Below are positions 33,616 through 35,845 of a DNA stretch of 35,845 nucleotides, piece by piece. The position numbers and the translations under genes were made by a program. The stretch's first letter is position 1; each line of letters begins with the position of its first letter. The notes under the pieces are model-generated. The model saw only the letters and a program-made list of their open reading frames with translations, had not been told where the DNA came from and did not search any database. The DNA comes from Desulfovibrio sp. UBA2564. Its GTDB lineage: Bacteria > Desulfobacterota > Desulfovibrionia > Desulfovibrionales > Desulfovibrionaceae. Location of the stretch: positions 1-35,845 of the forward strand of contig DDLU01000201.1 in NCBI GenBank assembly GCA_002340305.1. Reading direction: 5' to 3'.

Positions 33616-33681
33616 AATCCCAAACTTTTTTATTAGGGCTTCGCCATTTATCTTTTTGAATTTGTCTGTAGTTTAAGATTG

Positions 33682-33722
33682 AGATATCCCAGAATTGAAC
33701 ACAATTCCGGGATATCTTTTTT
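33682..33722 (+). terminator. Terminator after the GltD-like gene
   Basis: AGATATCCC-A-GAATTG pairs with CAATTC-C-GGGATATCT (16 positions, one mismatch) and is followed by six T. It runs into the stop codon of the convergent DUF1566 gene. Confidence 0.88.
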
Positions 33723-35259
33723 ACTGCCTTGGCCTGCCGTCCGTTACGGAACCGTGTCCTTCGGGAACGCAGAAGGTTTGTTCGTTTCGGCTTATGCATT
33801 GACCGGAAAGCCTGCCGTGCGGAGTTTGTACGGTGCAGTCGCCACCTTGAGATTTGCCTTCACAGGCCGTGAAAGCTTCCGGTGGCGGACCTTGACGGTT
33901 GCCGCGGCCTTGACCTCCGCCCATTCCTTGTCCCATGGGCAGACCCATTCCGTCCTCTCTCATACCGGAATTCATGCCTTGATTGCGGCCCTCTCTATTT
34001 TTGTTGCGGTCCATATGATTCATGCCTGATCCTAAGTTATTTGGATTACCGCCTTTCCAGCTCGGGATTCTGGTGTATGGAGGATCATACGGCTTAACGC
34101 CGCCGCCAGTTACGCAGCGTACGTAATTGTAGATTCTAATGTCATCGCCTTGCGGGCCGCGCCCGTTTGGAAATCTGTTGGGATTACCGGATTTGGGATC
34201 ACTGCGCTGTGCCCCGGCTCCGTGAACATCCATCCATTTTTTGCTACTGCTGCTTCGCGGGGGAGCAAAGTATCCCAAGGCCCGCCCGAATGCCACGTAC
34301 GAGGCATGGGAAGGTTTCGGGCCGTCTAGATGTGTGGTCGATGACCAATAGTAAGATTCAGGATTCGTAACCTTGAAAATGGGATCGATTGCCGCGCTAT
34401 TGCTGGTCTTCGGGCTGCGAGTATAATCAACGATGGATTGCAGTTCCTTAACGTTGGGCAATCTCCAATCTGTCCGTCCGGCAAAGTTCAGCTCTCCGCA
34501 ATGGTTCAGTGCTTCTTCCCAGTTCAATTTTGCACTGCTGTCTGCCTGTTGCCAGATCAATCCGGTCGCCTTGTCTTCGACTGTGCCGTCTTTACGGTCG
34601 ATGTATATGTTTTTGCCGTAATCTGGGTTTCCGCGCACATAACGTATGTATTTGCTGCTTCGTCCACGCGGGTCTCTTTTGCCGTAACCCTTGATGCGTC
34701 CGTCAGCAAAATTGACCCCGAAGGCTGTGGGATTACCGCCCATAGTCCTGCTTACATAAGTTGTTGAGGACCAGTCCTGACAATCGATGCTGCGTTGCCC
34801 TTTGGAAGTATCTCCGTATTTGAACTCAAAGTAATCAGTATTAATGAACGGGGTAGAGCTTTTCTCTGTGCCCTGCACCCAGCCATTAAAGTCGATGAGT
34901 GAGTATAGCTCTTTAATGTTCGGGGCACGCCAGTCAGAATAGCCGCCGATGAGACAATCTCCGGCACCATTCATGGCCTGCTGCCATGTTACAGCGGGGC
35001 CGCGTTGCTTTACCCACATCAGTCCGGTTACGAGGTCGGAAATTGTTCCGTCGCCGTTGTCTCTGTAGCGCGGTTGATTCCCTTTGTACTGGGCATCCTG
35101 ACCGTAGAAATTTTCGCCTTTGTCCGGGCACTGAATTTGGCGGAAGTTGTTGAAGCAGGCTTCCTGTCCGCTATCAACAATAGAATAATTACCGGCCCGC
35201 GCCGATGTTGCATAGGCAAATACAATCGCAACCATGATCAGCAGGGAATATTTTCTCAT
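33721..35259 (-). CDS. Exported DUF1566 protein with two Lcl-type domains
   Basis: A 512-residue secreted or periplasmic protein with signal peptide MRKYSLLIMVAIVFAYATSARA. Two copies of the DUF1566 (Lcl C-terminal) domain follow (about 55-210 and 220-390), each with a DGTI/V-x-D/E-x-x-TGL-M/I-W start (DGTISDLVTGLMW; DGTVEDKATGLIW) and a WRLPN/WRAPN-KEL motif. The last 120 residues are low-complexity, rich in G, M, N and R, with a final cysteine-containing part. These domains have a C-type-lectin-like fold and occur in surface and adhesion proteins; the role here is unknown. Confidence 0.85.
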   Translation of the reverse strand: MRKYSLLIMVAIVFAYATSARAGNYSIVDSGQEACFNNFRQIQCPDKGENFYGQDAQYKGNQPRYRDNGDGTISDLVTGLMWVKQRGPAVTWQQAMNGAGDCLIGGYSDWRAPNIKELYSLIDFNGWVQGTEKSSTPFINTDYFEFKYGDTSKGQRSIDCQDWSSTTYVSRTMGGNPTAFGVNFADGRIKGYGKRDPRGRSSKYIRYVRGNPDYGKNIYIDRKDGTVEDKATGLIWQQADSSAKLNWEEALNHCGELNFAGRTDWRLPNVKELQSIVDYTRSPKTSNSAAIDPIFKVTNPESYYWSSTTHLDGPKPSHASYVAFGRALGYFAPPRSSSSKKWMDVHGAGAQRSDPKSGNPNRFPNGRGPQGDDIRIYNYVRCVTGGGVKPYDPPYTRIPSWKGGNPNNLGSGMNHMDRNKNREGRNQGMNSGMREDGMGLPMGQGMGGGQGRGNRQGPPPEAFTACEGKSQGGDCTVQTPHGRLSGQCISRNEQTFCVPEGHGSVTDGRPRQ

Positions 35260-35351
35260 GCACGCTCCTGTGGTATTTTTCCTTTTAGTAAAACATGAAG
35301 TGCGGATTTCGCCTAGAGCTAAAGCGATTTCTTTACAAATCTTAAATAGAA

Positions 35352-35381
35352 AAGACCCGTAAGCGTAAGCAGACGGGCCTT
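35352..35381 (-). terminator. Terminator after the DASS transporter gene
   Basis: On the minus strand, GGCCCGT and ACGGGTC pair around the loop, followed by TTTTC. It lies about 20 nt past the transporter stop codon. Confidence 0.7.
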
Positions 35382-35399
35382 CATTTGCAGGTGGTCAGT

Positions 35400-35845
35400 T
35401 TAAGCGTAGAATATTGTCGCAGCGACCATGCAGAGCAGGTAGAGGCCACCGAAGATTGCACCCAGCCCCCACCAACGTGCCTGACTGATGAATCCTGACC
35501 CGTACCAGATGGGCGCAGGTCCGGTGGCGTAAGGGGTGATGATGCCCATGACACCTAAACTGCCAGCCAGTAGAATCGCGAAAGTGGGCATCAGTTCCAG
35601 CGGAATCAGAGGCTTTGCAATGGCAAGGAACAGGGGCAGAAGGGCGGTGGTGTGAGCTGTGGTGCTGGCGAAGAAGTAATGCAGCATGAAAAAGAGAACT
35701 ACCAGCATGATTGCAACGGACTCTGTGGGCATACCTTGCAGATTGGTGGAAACAAGTTCGCCGATCCATTTAAGTACCCCGGCTTTTTTCAAGCCGCTGG
35801 CCATAGCAACGAGAGTGGCGAACCAGACCAATACGTTCCACGCAC
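35400..35845 (-). CDS. DASS/SLC13-family anion transporter, C-terminal part (partial)
   Basis: The frame runs through the end of the window, so its start is missing. About 148 residues are visible, with four to five membrane helices. The motif ASTTAHTTALLPLF and the later GVMGIITPYATGPAPIWYGSG belong to the divalent anion:sodium symporter family (CitT/SLC13), which moves dicarboxylates, citrate, tartrate or sulfate. The visible start, AWNVLVWFATLVAMASGL, continues the family's middle section. The substrate cannot be assigned. Confidence 0.9.
   Translation of the reverse strand, partial: AWNVLVWFATLVAMASGLKKAGVLKWIGELVSTNLQGMPTESVAIMLVVLFFMLHYFFASTTAHTTALLPLFLAIAKPLIPLELMPTFAILLAGSLGVMGIITPYATGPAPIWYGSGFISQARWWGLGAIFGGLYLLCMVAATIFYA

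Overview
The window looks like chromosome of a free-living, strictly or mostly anaerobic sulfate-reducing deltaproteobacterium, most likely a marine Desulfovibrio/Maridesulfovibrio-type organism. The pointers are a 218-residue one-piece siroheme sulfite reductase, a rubredoxin with the uncommon CX4C knuckle, two genes read through in-frame UGA as selenocysteine, molybdenum storage and uptake genes, many sensory proteins, and an intergenic palindrome of a kind I associate with this group. This assignment is inference; no 16S gene is present.

Layout. 1-68: the last 22 nt of tmRNA (ssrA) and its terminator. 158-2457: a minus-strand set of IclR regulator, GlcG/HbpS-like protein and short-chain dehydrogenase. 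2458-3154: gene-free, with one strong hairpin. 3155-6857 (minus): rubredoxin, YkgJ-like CxxC protein, DUF2255-like protein, an AraC regulator broken by a one-base frameshift, and an exported dienelactone-hydrolase-like protein. 7091-8537 (plus): a second AraC regulator and a LysE-type exporter. 8675-19208 (plus): a signalling-rich stretch with a GAF/PAS diguanylate cyclase, a hybrid histidine kinase, a fused YcgR-YcgQ-type permease, a receiver-adenylate cyclase-CBS protein, an FMN reductase and a chemotaxis receptor. 19263-21732: two divergent glycosyltransferases. 21827-22174: a selenocysteine-containing ArsC/Spx-like protein. 22205-24478 (minus): a Cache-HAMP-PAS histidine kinase. 24667-26532 (plus): methylglyoxal synthase, a 91-aa unknown, and a selenocysteine peroxiredoxin with a structured leader. 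26697-30286: MOT1-type molybdate/sulfate transporter, MoSto-type kinase-fold protein, a 68-aa unknown, PadR, and a TiaS-like protein. 30500-33536: periplasmic solute-binding protein, low-spin sulfite reductase, GltD-like oxidoreductase. 33721-35845 (minus): a DUF1566 exported protein and the C-terminal part of a DASS/SLC13 transporter that runs off the window.

The most informative points are the two selenoproteins. Conventional gene calling would truncate both at UGA. Each has a hairpin of bacterial SECIS type just after the codon, and each replaces the catalytic cysteine of a thiol redox family. Next are the molybdenum locus with its unknown small partner, the AraC gene split in an A6 tract, the TiaS-like protein in a bacterium, and the unusual domain fusions. 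I see no CRISPR array, prophage, complete IS element or tRNA gene.
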